A stretch of 47,074 nucleotides of DNA from NCBI GenBank assembly GCA_015680685.1, contig MNCI01020571.1, positions 95,900-142,973 of the forward strand, written 5' to 3'. This stretch comes from Gnetum montanum (lineage: Eukaryota > Streptophyta > Gnetopsida > Gnetales > Gnetaceae). Under the pieces are notes generated by a model. That model saw only the letters and a program-made list of their open reading frames with translations, was not told the DNA's origin and did no database searches. Made by a program: the position numbers and the translations under genes. Shown one piece after another: positions 1-9,104 of this stretch (the first letter of the stretch is position 1; each line of letters starts with the position of its first letter).

Positions 1-5
1 CGGGT

Positions 6-31
6 GGGGGGGGGGGGGGGGGGGGGGGGGG
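6..31. repeat. Poly-G homopolymer
   Basis: A run of 26 consecutive G lies at the extreme left edge, after CGGGT. It is the only long G homopolymer in the window. It may be a real tract inside element 1 or an assembly or polymerase-slippage artefact at a contig edge; the sequence cannot decide. Confidence 0.9.
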
Positions 32-238
32 TGCCTTTGTGAAACTAACTATAACTAATTAATTAATTAATTAGTTTGTTAATTACAAAATTTTTTTCCC
101 TAACCCATAAGTTAACACTCTGGAAAACTTAATGATGTGCCTGTGCCAATAACATAACTTGGTCAAATTGAGAAGGTATAGACAGACCATCTTAAGCTAC
201 TTATGAACGGTATAACGGGCAGTTATGTTTGATTGTAG

Positions 239-3088
239 ATGGCACCCAAACCAAGGCACCCAAGGGACGAAGGATTGTAACAACTAAGGGACAAGCGCCC
301 ATGCATGGGAAGGGGGCGAGATGTGCAACTGCCAAAGCATGTGGAGGGCTCTCATGCAACAGGGCCCTTCCACGAAAGACCTGACGTGGAATCTGTTCAT
401 TAGATTTCCAAAGAGGAGATTCTCAGTGAGTAATCGCTTGGGGATGAGACTCCCTGGGTAGCACCACAGCTTGAGGTCACCCTGACCCAAGCCTGCCTTG
501 ATGCTATCATGCCGCGCGAGATGCAGTGAATGGTCCTTCAAGATCTAAATTTTGGACCATTCCTTGATAACGTGCTAGAAGACGTAAGGATCCAACTACA
601 AAACTCTCTGATGTGGCCAATCATCATAACCAGTAGTGAATGGTACTTAGGAGAAACTTATCTCTTCTGGATGAATCAGCAACCAGGGTCTAGAGTAAGA
701 ATCAAAGACATTTATGTCTCTTACTCTTCGGAGGCGATAGCTCAGGCTTTGGGGTTGCCCGAAACTGGGGCAGATGTGGTGGAAATTCCAAAGCAAGCCA
801 ATCTAGAGGTAAATGCAGAATGGACAAAATAGTGCTATGGGGTAGTGCATAAGGAATTTGGCTCCCTAACCACAGCGGAGAGAGTGTACTCAAAGATCAT
901 GTCTTACCACCTGAACCCAACGATAAGACCCAGTAAAATCACAGCCTTCTTCGCTTGTGCATGTGCCGCCTTGAGTGAGAAATTTCCCATGAGTTTTCCA
1001 TAGCTGCTGTTTCTGGAAATTGAAAAGAGGTTCACTGAGAATGAACGTGGAAGATGAGCTCTCCCCTTTCCCTGCCTAATTCAAAAGTTGTGCAAATAGG
1101 TAGGGATAGCACGATATTCCAACAATGTAATCCAACGCGCCCCAATTGCCTCGTGGCGAGAGATGATGAAAGACAAAACTCTTTCCACCACACAGACAGA
1201 GGAGGAGTAGCAACCACCTCCACCACCTACACAAAAAATGCAACCGAGCTCACAAAACACAGCAGAATACATCCATGAGATCTAGGAAATGCTCTTGAGC
1301 TAGCAAGAGCAATCTGGAAGGACTGGTGGAGGAGAAGACCCTTCAGTCTATCGCCCTACCATGAGCCACCTGGAGCAAGTGGCTCAATTAGTTAACTTTC
1401 TTGAAATGGCAGGGTCGATATTCTCTGCCACTCGAGGACAAGTTCCAACCATAACAGATCCTAGCATCCAAGATGTATCAACATCAATCCAACAGTTATT
1501 CCCCAAAATCTCAGGGAATGCTGCTACCTTCTTGGTATGCTTAGAAGATGGTGAGGAGGCGATGGTCCTGGTGATGCAGCACCAAGGATAGGAAGTTGCG
1601 ATCGAAGTGGTTGCTGACATAATTGCTACAATTCTTAATGCACCGGCAACACCTATACCAAACATTCATGGACTACAAGATGTACAGGTATCTTCCAGAA
1701 CTTCAAGTAGATTGACGCAGCCCAACATGAAGAGCTATTGGACCGACTGGTGGGAACTGAGCAACTACTTCCGAATGTCTTTGACCTTCCGGACAACATT
1801 ACTGCAACCTAGTCAGAGCTGCTCAATAAGGGGAAAGAGGCTTGTTTTGGAAGGGAAAATTGAAGCTTCTCAAGTTGCTTGTCAATGCTTGGCAACTGAG
1901 GTAGCCTAATTAAGAGCACAACTTGCCGATCTAGCCATACTCAATCGTGAAATCACCAGAGATGAAGCTTTTCAAGAGCTTCAGCTTAAACTTCAGGTTT
2001 TTGAGGATGTGCAGGAGACAATGATCCTCGACAAGTCTGCAGCAAACACCCGAGCATATCACTTAGAGAAGGACTTGGCAGAGGTTTGGCAGGAGAACGT
2101 ATGGTTGACCACAGAGGTTCATCACCTACATAATGTTGGTGCAGAAAATGAACACATGAAAACTTTCATCCACCAACAGCAGGAAGAGCTAGCCAGGGTG
2201 AACGCTGACATAAGAAGTTTGGCTACCAAAAATTGAAATATGTTAATGGAGGAGGTTTGGGCATTGCGACAGAAGTTTGCAATTGAAATTTCCGCTTGGA
2301 AAAAGGAGGCCCTGAAATTTGAACAAGTAAAAAATCATTACAGGGACCAAGTGGGATTGCAGAAGGAGGTAAATGAGAAACACATTCAAGTCACTAAAGC
2401 CAAGATGAACCAAGCGCTCCAGCAACTCCGAGAGGGAGGTGATGTATGGCATTCTATCTTTGATGGGTTGAACACCTATAATAAAGCAAAAATCTATCTG
2501 AAGGAGCTATAGATTGAGGAAATGACAGAGTACATGGAGTTGGCCAACCTCCAATATGCAAACCTGGCTATGCTTACAGCCGGGAGACCGTGGTCAGGAT
2601 TGGAAAAATAAGTGACTGCCTCATATTCCCTATACGAGGGAGAGTTCCAGGTGCACAAAGCAACAAAGCAGAAGCTACAAATGGCAAATGCGGAACTTGA
2701 GGTTCTCCGCACAAGCTTTGAAGTCCAACGTATTATCATGGAGGACCTAGGCCGAAGAATGAATGACTACCACCAGCTGCAGGCATCAATCTGAGCGTTC
2801 GACATCGAACGCAAGCAGTTCGCAGCCTGGTTTGTCAACTTGAAAGAACTCTTTCTGACGCTACCATGCCCTTGGGAAGTTCTAGCTCCAGCACACATTG
2901 GAGAAGCTGCCTAGATTGTGAATGACCCTAGAAGGAAAGAAGAAAAGATGAGGGCTCTCTTGGAGGCTTTCCAGCTGCCTCTAGAAGTTGCAGCTACCGC
3001 AGGGAAACTTTCATTCGTGCCACCACCAATGCATGGGCCAGAGGCTGGAGAAGGTCTGTCAGAACCACCACCCCCAGGGAGGATGTGA
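239..3088 (+). pseudogene. Coiled-coil 3' ORF of element 1 (decayed, function unknown)
   Basis: From ATG at 239 to TGA at 3086-3088 (about 950 codons), frame 2 reads as one protein broken by in-frame stops, with an out-of-frame stretch around 1690-1850 that returns to the same frame. The N-terminus is basic and starts MAPKP. Codons about 97-270 form a globular part with YLGETYLFW and YSSEAIAQALGLPETG, resembling the '..GLP..' helical domains of plant retroelement accessory proteins. The middle is a long heptad-rich coiled coil (about 1900-2800), and the C-terminus ends in a proline stretch (SEPPPPGRM). Element 2 carries a homologue with the same start context (TAG directly before ATG), WYLGE, AAWYV/AAWFV, LPCPW and terminal EPPPP. 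No enzymatic motif is visible. The position between pol and 3' LTR is where Athila elements carry env-like ORFs, but I see no clear signal peptide or membrane anchor. Confidence 0.75.
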
Positions 3089-3330
3089 TCTTCTCTAGTA
3101 ATTTTGTGCATCATCCTACATAGCAGAGGCTCTAGGACTAGCGAGGTATTCAATTTTGTCTTTGAACAGTGCCATTTTTGTAATTTTTCCTCCTCTGTAC
3201 CTCGGGCACTTGGTCAATTTCATGTTGTGTCATGTGTGTGTCATGTATGTGTTTAAGTTATGTGTGTTGTAAATAAGAATCCATACCTTCCAATTTGTAA
3301 AGTAACTCATGGATGAGTTTTTGCTCAGTC

Positions 3331-3339
3331 GTGGGGGTA
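3331..3339 (+). other. Polypurine tract of element 1
   Basis: GTGGGGGTA directly precedes the LTR start TGATGA. It is the expected priming site for plus-strand DNA synthesis. Element 2 has the diverged equivalent ATGGGTGTA in the same place. Confidence 0.7.
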
Positions 3340-4254
3340 TGATGAAGTGTCATTAAGTCAATGCGTTGACTGGGCTGCATATACAGGGTCGCATATACGT
3401 AGCCATGTTGATACAGGCCCGTCGACGTAGCCTTCCTATGTCGACGTGGTCCCATTTACATAGCCGCCTATCTTGGCCTATAAATAATAGGGCCTTCTGC
3501 CTCATTTAGGCATCTTTTAGTTAGTTGTAGCGAAGCTCTTGTAGTTTGTTCTTGCATGAGATAGAATATTTTCCAAGTGCCCATAGTAGGTGTAAGAAAA
3601 GTGATCGGCTCTTTATTCGAGCATTGATGTATCTAAGCCCATTGGCGTGACAGCAATAAAGATGAACTATTCAAGCATTCCTTGCAACATTTGGACTTAG
3701 CTATTTTATGCATTCAGTAGTTTAATATGTTTATGCTTTGCTAATTACTTGCTGATTACTTAGGTTTCTGTTATTATTATTTCAATCGCTATTGTTCATT
3801 CATAGTTCGTAAAGGTCATAAGTACGACCATCTTGAACATAAATCAAACACTTGGTAAACCCAATGACGCTTAACGTCTGGTAACCCAGAAGTGTTAGGA
3901 GATGCTCAGAACGTGCTCAGAAGATGGGACTGGTTACTTATACTAGGAATAGTTAAAATATAAGTTAGGATAATTAGATATTAGATAATAGTTTATTCCC
4001 TACTTTTTATACCTTAAATTAGCCGCCAAAAGATATGCAAAAAGCTATAAAAATCATTAGCCTTAATCTCACTTAACCATTGTAAAGAGGACATCACAAG
4101 TGAAATTAGGAAGACAACGACCATTCTAACTCAAGGTTTCATTGGTTAGAGTCTGGTGTATGTTAAGTGCTTACAGTCTACGAAATTCGACCAAGTCGCA
4201 TGTGAACGCCTGTGATTCGTATGGTGGGGCGTAGGGGCACCTAGCCGCTCATCA
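3340..4254 (+). repeat. 3' LTR of element 1
   Basis: This 915-bp LTR begins TGATGA after the polypurine tract and ends CTCATCA. A TATA box (TATAAAT, 3479-3485) and a polyadenylation-like AATAAA (3655-3660) mark U3/R. The U3 just upstream of the TATA box has repeated ACGTAGCC and GTCGACGT words (about 3395-3470), probably a promoter motif cluster. The U5 end matches the element 2 LTRs (GTGATTCGTATGG, GGGGCAC/GGGGTAC, CTCATCA). Confidence 0.8.
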
Positions 4255-4315
4255 TCAATGAAGGAGATCTTGTACTTTACCACTTCCCAAATTTAAATGA
4301 CATAAAGTTCTTCCT

Positions 4316-4441
4316 AAACTAGTAGGACCTATTTCTAATAGTGAAATTATTAGGAATGGAGCATATCAACTTTCTGATTTGGATGGTAAACAATTCCCAA
4401 ATTTAGTCAATAGGCTATATCTTAAAAACTATTTCATATAG
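4316..4441 (+). pseudogene. Remnant of Ty3/gypsy pol C-terminus
   Basis: A 42-codon frame just right of element 1 reads KLVGPISNSEI..NGAYQLSDLDGK..PNLVNRLYLKNYFI and ends at TAG (4439-4441). This matches the usual post-integrase tail of plant gypsy polyproteins (pattern NG.Y.L.DLDG...P.VNG..LK.Y). The upstream part is not in one frame. Element 1 apparently landed in, or next to, an older gypsy element. Only this C-terminal scrap is inside the window. Confidence 0.6.
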
Positions 4442-6777
4442 TAAAGAAATATCTTAATCAAATTTGCACTTATCCCTCTTTTATCTTACTTCTCATCCCT
4501 GTTACTTGCATTCATCCAATATCTCTTTCTATTGCCTCTTTTATTTTCTATTTCTAGTTATTCCATTTTACTTATACTATTCCATGTTTAGTTCATTCAT
4601 TTGAAAGATTTAAGTTATCAAATTTACATTGCCAAAAATAAATTGGAGTTATGAGTAAAAAAGGATATGAACACCTACAACATTTTCTAAGCATGAAGAG
4701 GGAATGATTCATCAACTATAGGGATTTAGTTATGTCTTACTTCTATGATGCAATGTTTCATTATAGGTGTATTGGTGATATCCTGACATTCTTCCCTTAT
4801 ATGTTTTACTATTCTTTATTTTGTTTTCTTTAATTTATTCTTTCTTCTATATTCTTCATTTATTTCTCTAACTTCCCAATTATTTGGTCCTCTTGTCTCT
4901 TAGATTTTAAGATATCAGTGAGGTTTGAATGAATTTTCTCTACTTTAGTGAGTGTATGATGAGAGTATAAAGTGAGTATCTAATCCTTTTAGCCATGGCT
5001 TGTATAGAATATAGTCATATCCTAATAATGTGATGCAACACCAACCTCATGAGAGGTGTATTAGTGAAATCTTAATATTATCCCCTTTTATTTCTCACCT
5101 AATTATTCCCTGTATATAGGTACACTATATGCTACATTGATTTCTTCAACAGTTAAAGCATCATTCATCCTCTCTTTTTTCTTGATGGATGCTTTCTCAA
5201 CTTCTTAGCAGAATCCATTAAGAGAAGGGAATGTTGTAACTACTTTTCCATATTTTGAATAGCTATCTGATACTATGGTACATATACCTTAGTATTAGTA
5301 ATCATCTTGATTTATTAGTTAAGAGCTTTAACTTCATTTTTGAGTTCTTCAAAAACTGATGCTAAAATTAACATCCCATATTATTTTTGGTGTTGATTTC
5401 TAAGTCATTAGTCATTTAGTATCTCTTAGGCCTTCAACACTAGCATTTGATGTCTTAAGGATCATCCCAAACCGTTTCATATATTTTCTAATCAATAATC
5501 ATCATATTGAGATAGTTTTAATTAGTTCACAAAAAATGATATTGAAACTAATACTACACATCAAGTCTAGTTTCATTTCCAAGTTTTCTTCTATTGCTAA
5601 TTAAATTGATATTGAACACGACCTAGGATGACATTTTCCATATTAGTTTGATATCTTCTACTCTTTGAGCTCTAAAATTGATGCTTGTCCTTAATCAATT
5701 GACTCAAATTAGTCTCCTCACTCACTTCTAATATTTTCTCAATAAAATTTGAAAATTGTTTAGTTTTTCTTGCAATCAAAAAATGGAAAATTTAGCACTT
5801 TTAAGTACTATAAGTTGAACATCAAGAGATGGCATAAAGATCTTTTGGCAGTTTAGTCATTCATAACTTGTTCAAAAGATCAACACTATTCTCATCACTT
5901 ACTATGAGTGACTACAATCACCTTCATTATTTTCTATGGAAGTTTTCTAGTTTCAACAAAGATCTAAAGGTAATAATAACAAGATTCATAAGATTTTTGC
6001 ATCTTATCTCCCGCACCATAGTTCTCTACTATATTAACCATACCACTCTAACTTCTCAATCATTGGTTTATCTTGTATTTTTTAAACCCTATTCCTTTTA
6101 TTATAAGCTCTTGGTGCTCTAATCAATACTTGTATAATGGATTTACTTTATCTATTATATCTATGAATCTTAAAGGAAATAGAGTTTGGATTTTTCCAAC
6201 TTTATTTTATCATTGTCATCTCTATTTCATTATGTACTTGATATTTTCTTGTCATTTATGATAACTTTAGATCTATTTTATCTTTTAATTTTTTTACTTA
6301 TGCAATTGAAGTTTATTTTTCTTGTTGTAATTATTCATAAAAACATAAGTCCATCAATAAAAATAATAAAAATACATACGAACATCACTTCTTTCTATTA
6401 GCTTACTACATTGTATCACTTTTCATTTTGTCCTTCATCCTAATAATTATTCTCATTCAAATTTATTTTTCATCATCTCGATTCTAAGACCTAATTTGAT
6501 TTTAACGTTTAATCTCATATCATTTATGGCTATAGACAATGTTTCATTGTTTTTTGTGCGTTATTTTCTTTCAATTTTCAAAACACATCATTCCATATGA
6601 GTTGTTATGTAGAAAAAATAATTTTCACTATAATAATAGAGGTGAAGGATAAGGTCTACAAAAATGAAATTTGAAATACAAGGATAAAGAATGGGGCCTA
6701 AATTATCGAATTCTAGAATCATCCATTAGTATGACATGATGTACGAACAGAGAATTCATAGGAGAAATGGCCTATGA
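4442..6777. other. AT-rich intergenic DNA, no gene seen
   Basis: The short open frames here (60-85 codons) are hydrophobic low-complexity translations of T-rich DNA with no recognisable domain. A fragment around 4760-4800 (AGGTGTATTGGTGAT) recurs in altered form around 5055-5095, so the region is probably old repeat debris. Confidence 0.6.
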
Positions 6778-7417
6778 CAGGAGAAAGCATGGTGAAGAGT
6801 ATAATGGAAACAAGCTAATATGATGACAATATCAAATAATATATTTAACAAAAACATAAAAATGTATAAAGAACAAATGATGTAACAATTACCCATATGA
6901 AGAATAGATGATGGAAATCCATTGTGTGTAAACGAGTGAAAGACAAAATAATGACTATAGAATAGAAAAAATATGATACAATAGAGAAGAGTTCATGATA
7001 AAGATTAATTTACTTGAGCAAAGGAAGATGAAACAAATAGATAAATGATTATATGATTATTTTTATTTGTACAAGATCATTGAAAGAAGTGGTAAAGCCC
7101 CAACTAGGAGTGTTTATGGATCAAGAAATGTTTCTTAATATGAGAAGTATGAAACAACCAACTAATGAAGTTGAGTGAAGAATTCTTACAAGAAGAATTC
7201 AAGTTAGAATTTGCAAAAATAAAGTATAATTACATAAGGTTATATAAGAGATACAATGTTGTAAATGCCCAAAAAGATAATGAGACTAATCCATGTTGTA
7301 GGAAATAAGTGAAATCCATTATAGTTAAAATGAAAAATCATATTCATCCATGTATATATAATGGGTAAAATCAAGCATGTAAACTTGTGAAATGAGTGAC
7401 AAAGTAAATGTATGTAG
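6778..7417 (+). repeat. Dispersed direct repeat, copy A (~640 bp)
   Basis: This segment aligns along its whole length with 15463-16100 in the same orientation, at roughly 80-85% identity by eye. Landmarks are ACCCATATGAAGAATAGATG, GATGAAACAAATAGATAAAT and CATCCATGTATATATAATGG. No coding capacity is seen. The two copies lie on either side of the copia-gag/gypsy nest. They could be terminal repeats of an older non-coding element or independent copies of one family. Confidence 0.85.
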
Positions 7418-8267
7418 GTAAAGACAAAGCAATGGAAGTAGTGTGTAGATAAGGCAGGGTTTTGAAGTGGCAAGATTTCAAACAAATCTAGAATCTAGAA
7501 GAATGCATTCAATTATTAGATCTATGCAAGAACAAAAAACACCACTTCAATTTTAAGACTTTGAAATAAGATTTGGATTTAAAAACCTTAAAATGATTCA
7601 ATTTTAGAAAGTAGAATATGAAAGGAAATTAATGAAAGATGAGATATATGATGAAATAATGAAAAAAAAAAGATTTACAATGACTTGTAGAGGAGATATC
7701 TCAAAATATTGCTACATTGGATGTCAAGCCAATTAATTGGGAAGTAAGGACCAAAGAAAAATAAAAAGATTATCAACTAGAAGAAATCATCATCGTCATC
7801 ATCCTAGCCTTGATCTAACACAATGGGATTAGCTATGATTAGTTAAAAGAAATTAATGAAGTAAAAAGATATTATTTTCCATCCATCAAATTCATGTTTC
7901 ATTTGATAATTTTCCATACCAAAAATATTTTTTTGCATCCCAAAATAATATAACCCAAATCAACACTCTTGATGCATTAATTCTTAATGCATGAGCTATA
8001 ATAATCCTCCATTTTATTCTATAATTCTTCTTATAATTCAGTCTTAAAGTTGTGATATTGCTAATGGTCCAAGAGCTAATTTTTGTTTGGATTTTTCCAC
8101 CTTTAAGGTTTTAAAGGTAACTCTGTGTCTTTCCAAAAATTTTTTCAATGTTTTACAACATGCTTTATTTTATTTTATTTTGTGGGTACAATTAGGAATA
8201 ACAAAATGATATTAAAGTGAGGTTCCATACAAAAAAATTATTTTATCCAAGTGTTTGTAAGGGAATC
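7418..8267. other. AT-rich DNA, possibly leader or LTR of the copia remnant
   Basis: No gene is seen. The stretch lies immediately upstream of the copia gag start, so part of it (about 8040-8170) may be the decayed LTR end and primer-site region of that element. The words needed to prove an LTR/primer-site boundary are not recognisable. Confidence 0.4.
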
Positions 8268-8372
8268 ATGACCAAATCTTCAACTAAGATTGAGATTTAA
8301 AAATTCAATGGATCTAATTATCAATTATGAAAGATCGAGATGGATGATCTTTTGACTAAAAAAGACTAGCAC
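8268..8372 (+). pseudogene. Ty1/copia gag, 5' part (split by gypsy insertion)
   Basis: From ATG at 8268 the frame reads MTKSSTKIEI, stop, KFNGSNYQL, stop, KIEMDDLLTKKD. This is the N-terminal signature of the plant copia gag polyprotein (UBN2-type), in which the second stop replaces the conserved Trp of the NY.LWK motif. The frame runs directly into the gypsy insertion point and resumes at 15194 (HNAISRTKP). Stops include TGA for TGG and TAG near the junction. Confidence 0.85.
8368..8372. repeat. Target site duplication, left copy (AGCAC)
   Basis: AGCAC precedes the 5' LTR and GGCAC (15192-15196) follows the 3' LTR, matching at four of five bases. Removing the element plus one copy restores the copia gag reading frame, which independently confirms the insertion boundary. 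Confidence 0.85.
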
Positions 8373-8936
8373 TGTGAGAGAGGTAGCAGGGTTTTTGGTA
8401 GCCTGCTACCTCCCCCACGGTTCGGGGGCCGTGGGGGCACAAGGGGTCCTCCTCTCCTTGTGTCTTCGGAACCATACTGGCATGGCAGTTCCATGCATTA
8501 GTAAGAGGAGGCTACGACCTACCTCATTACCCCACTCGGTAGGACCTTGCCTGGGAGGGTTGCGTAGTTCAACTCTGCGTTGGGGTGTTTTACCGGGTGT
8601 GTTATGGGACGTGTTATGGGTATGTTGCGTGCGCTCCTTGGAGCGCGACACCAACTACCAGCACGCGGTGATGAATCTGGAGGGTTCAGCTGGTAGTCCC
8701 CGTGGTGTCCACGTGAGTGGAGCAAGGGAGCGCTATTTAGCTTGTTAGCGAATCGTGAATATTGTTTATGAAACACCGCTCAGGAGACATGCTAACACTA
8801 ACACTTTGGTTGTTGGCATGTGTTTCAGGATTGTTGATTGCTAAGGCGTATTCCTCTTGAGTTTTGTCCCGAAATCAGAATCTGCTTGGGAAACTCTTGG
8901 GGTGCCGAACAACGTTCTTGGGGCAGCGTTGTTACA
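8373..8936 (+). repeat. 5' LTR of the chromovirus
   Basis: This 564-bp LTR starts TGTGAGAGAGG and ends GTTGTTACA. It is identical to the 3' LTR except A for T within CCCGAAATC/CCCGAATTC and one T fewer in the CTTGGGG tract near the end. It holds several perfect inverted repeats (listed separately). The 124-codon frame inside it is present in both LTRs and is probably fortuitous. Confidence 0.97.
8381..8437. other. Two adjacent perfect hairpins at the LTR start
   Basis: AGGTAGCAGG (8381-8390) pairs with CCTGCTACCT (8402-8411) across an 11-nt loop. CCCCCACGG (8412-8420) pairs with CCGTGGGGG (8429-8437) across 8 nt. Further perfect inverted repeats in the same LTR are GCGCTCC/GGAGCGC (8631-8646), ACTACCAGC/GCTGGTAGT (8654-8697) and CGTGG/CCACG (8701-8713). 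All recur in the 3' LTR (from 14635). They would be in U3 DNA and at the 3' end of any RNA that includes it; their role is unknown. Confidence 0.85.
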
Positions 8937-8938
8937 GA

Positions 8939-8951
8939 TGGTATCGAAGCC
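8939..8951 (+). other. Primer binding site (tRNA-iMet-like)
   Basis: TGGTATCGAAGCC starts two bases after the 5' LTR end. The common plant primer site complementary to initiator Met tRNA is TGGTATCAGAGCC, so this copy differs by an AG/GA swap near the middle. It primes minus-strand synthesis in this family. Confidence 0.8.
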
Positions 8952-9104
8952 TCACAGTTTCAGAAATTAGTAAAATCAGTAAAAGATTCTCGCTAAAGGG
9001 GTACCAGGGTTTGTGGCTCGTGAGGTTTCCATTTTCACCATTTTCAACTTCTGCTAGCCACTTCCCTAGAGGGTGGCTTTGTGCTAAAGCTTTCTTTAGC
9101 AAAT

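Larger units (their letters stand above)
1..4254 (+). mobile_element. Element 1: right part of a decayed Athila-like LTR retrotransposon
   Basis: The 5' LTR, gag and any pol lie outside the window. What is visible is a long decayed 3' ORF (239-3088), a G-rich polypurine tract, and a 915-bp 3' LTR (3340-4254). Assignment rests on comparison with element 2 at 28868-38220. The 3' ORFs are homologous, the LTR 3' ends share a block near GTGATTCGTATGG and both end CTCATCA, and both LTRs carry a TATAAAT box and an AGCAATAAAGAT polyadenylation-like site in the same order. No target duplication can be tested because the left end is missing. The Athila-like label is inferred from element 2's gag and primer site. 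Confidence 0.8.

Noticed and set aside
8374-8748. 124-codon frame inside both chromovirus LTRs (also at 14628-15002)
   Set aside because: It lies wholly within the LTR, with overlapping open frames on the other strand, and has no domain. GC-rich LTR composition explains the openness, and its conservation between LTRs just reflects recent insertion.
9081-9104. Upstream GTG as start of the chromovirus polyprotein
   Set aside because: The codon at 9081 is GTG. ATG at 9105 is the first Met codon of the frame and has a strong start context.
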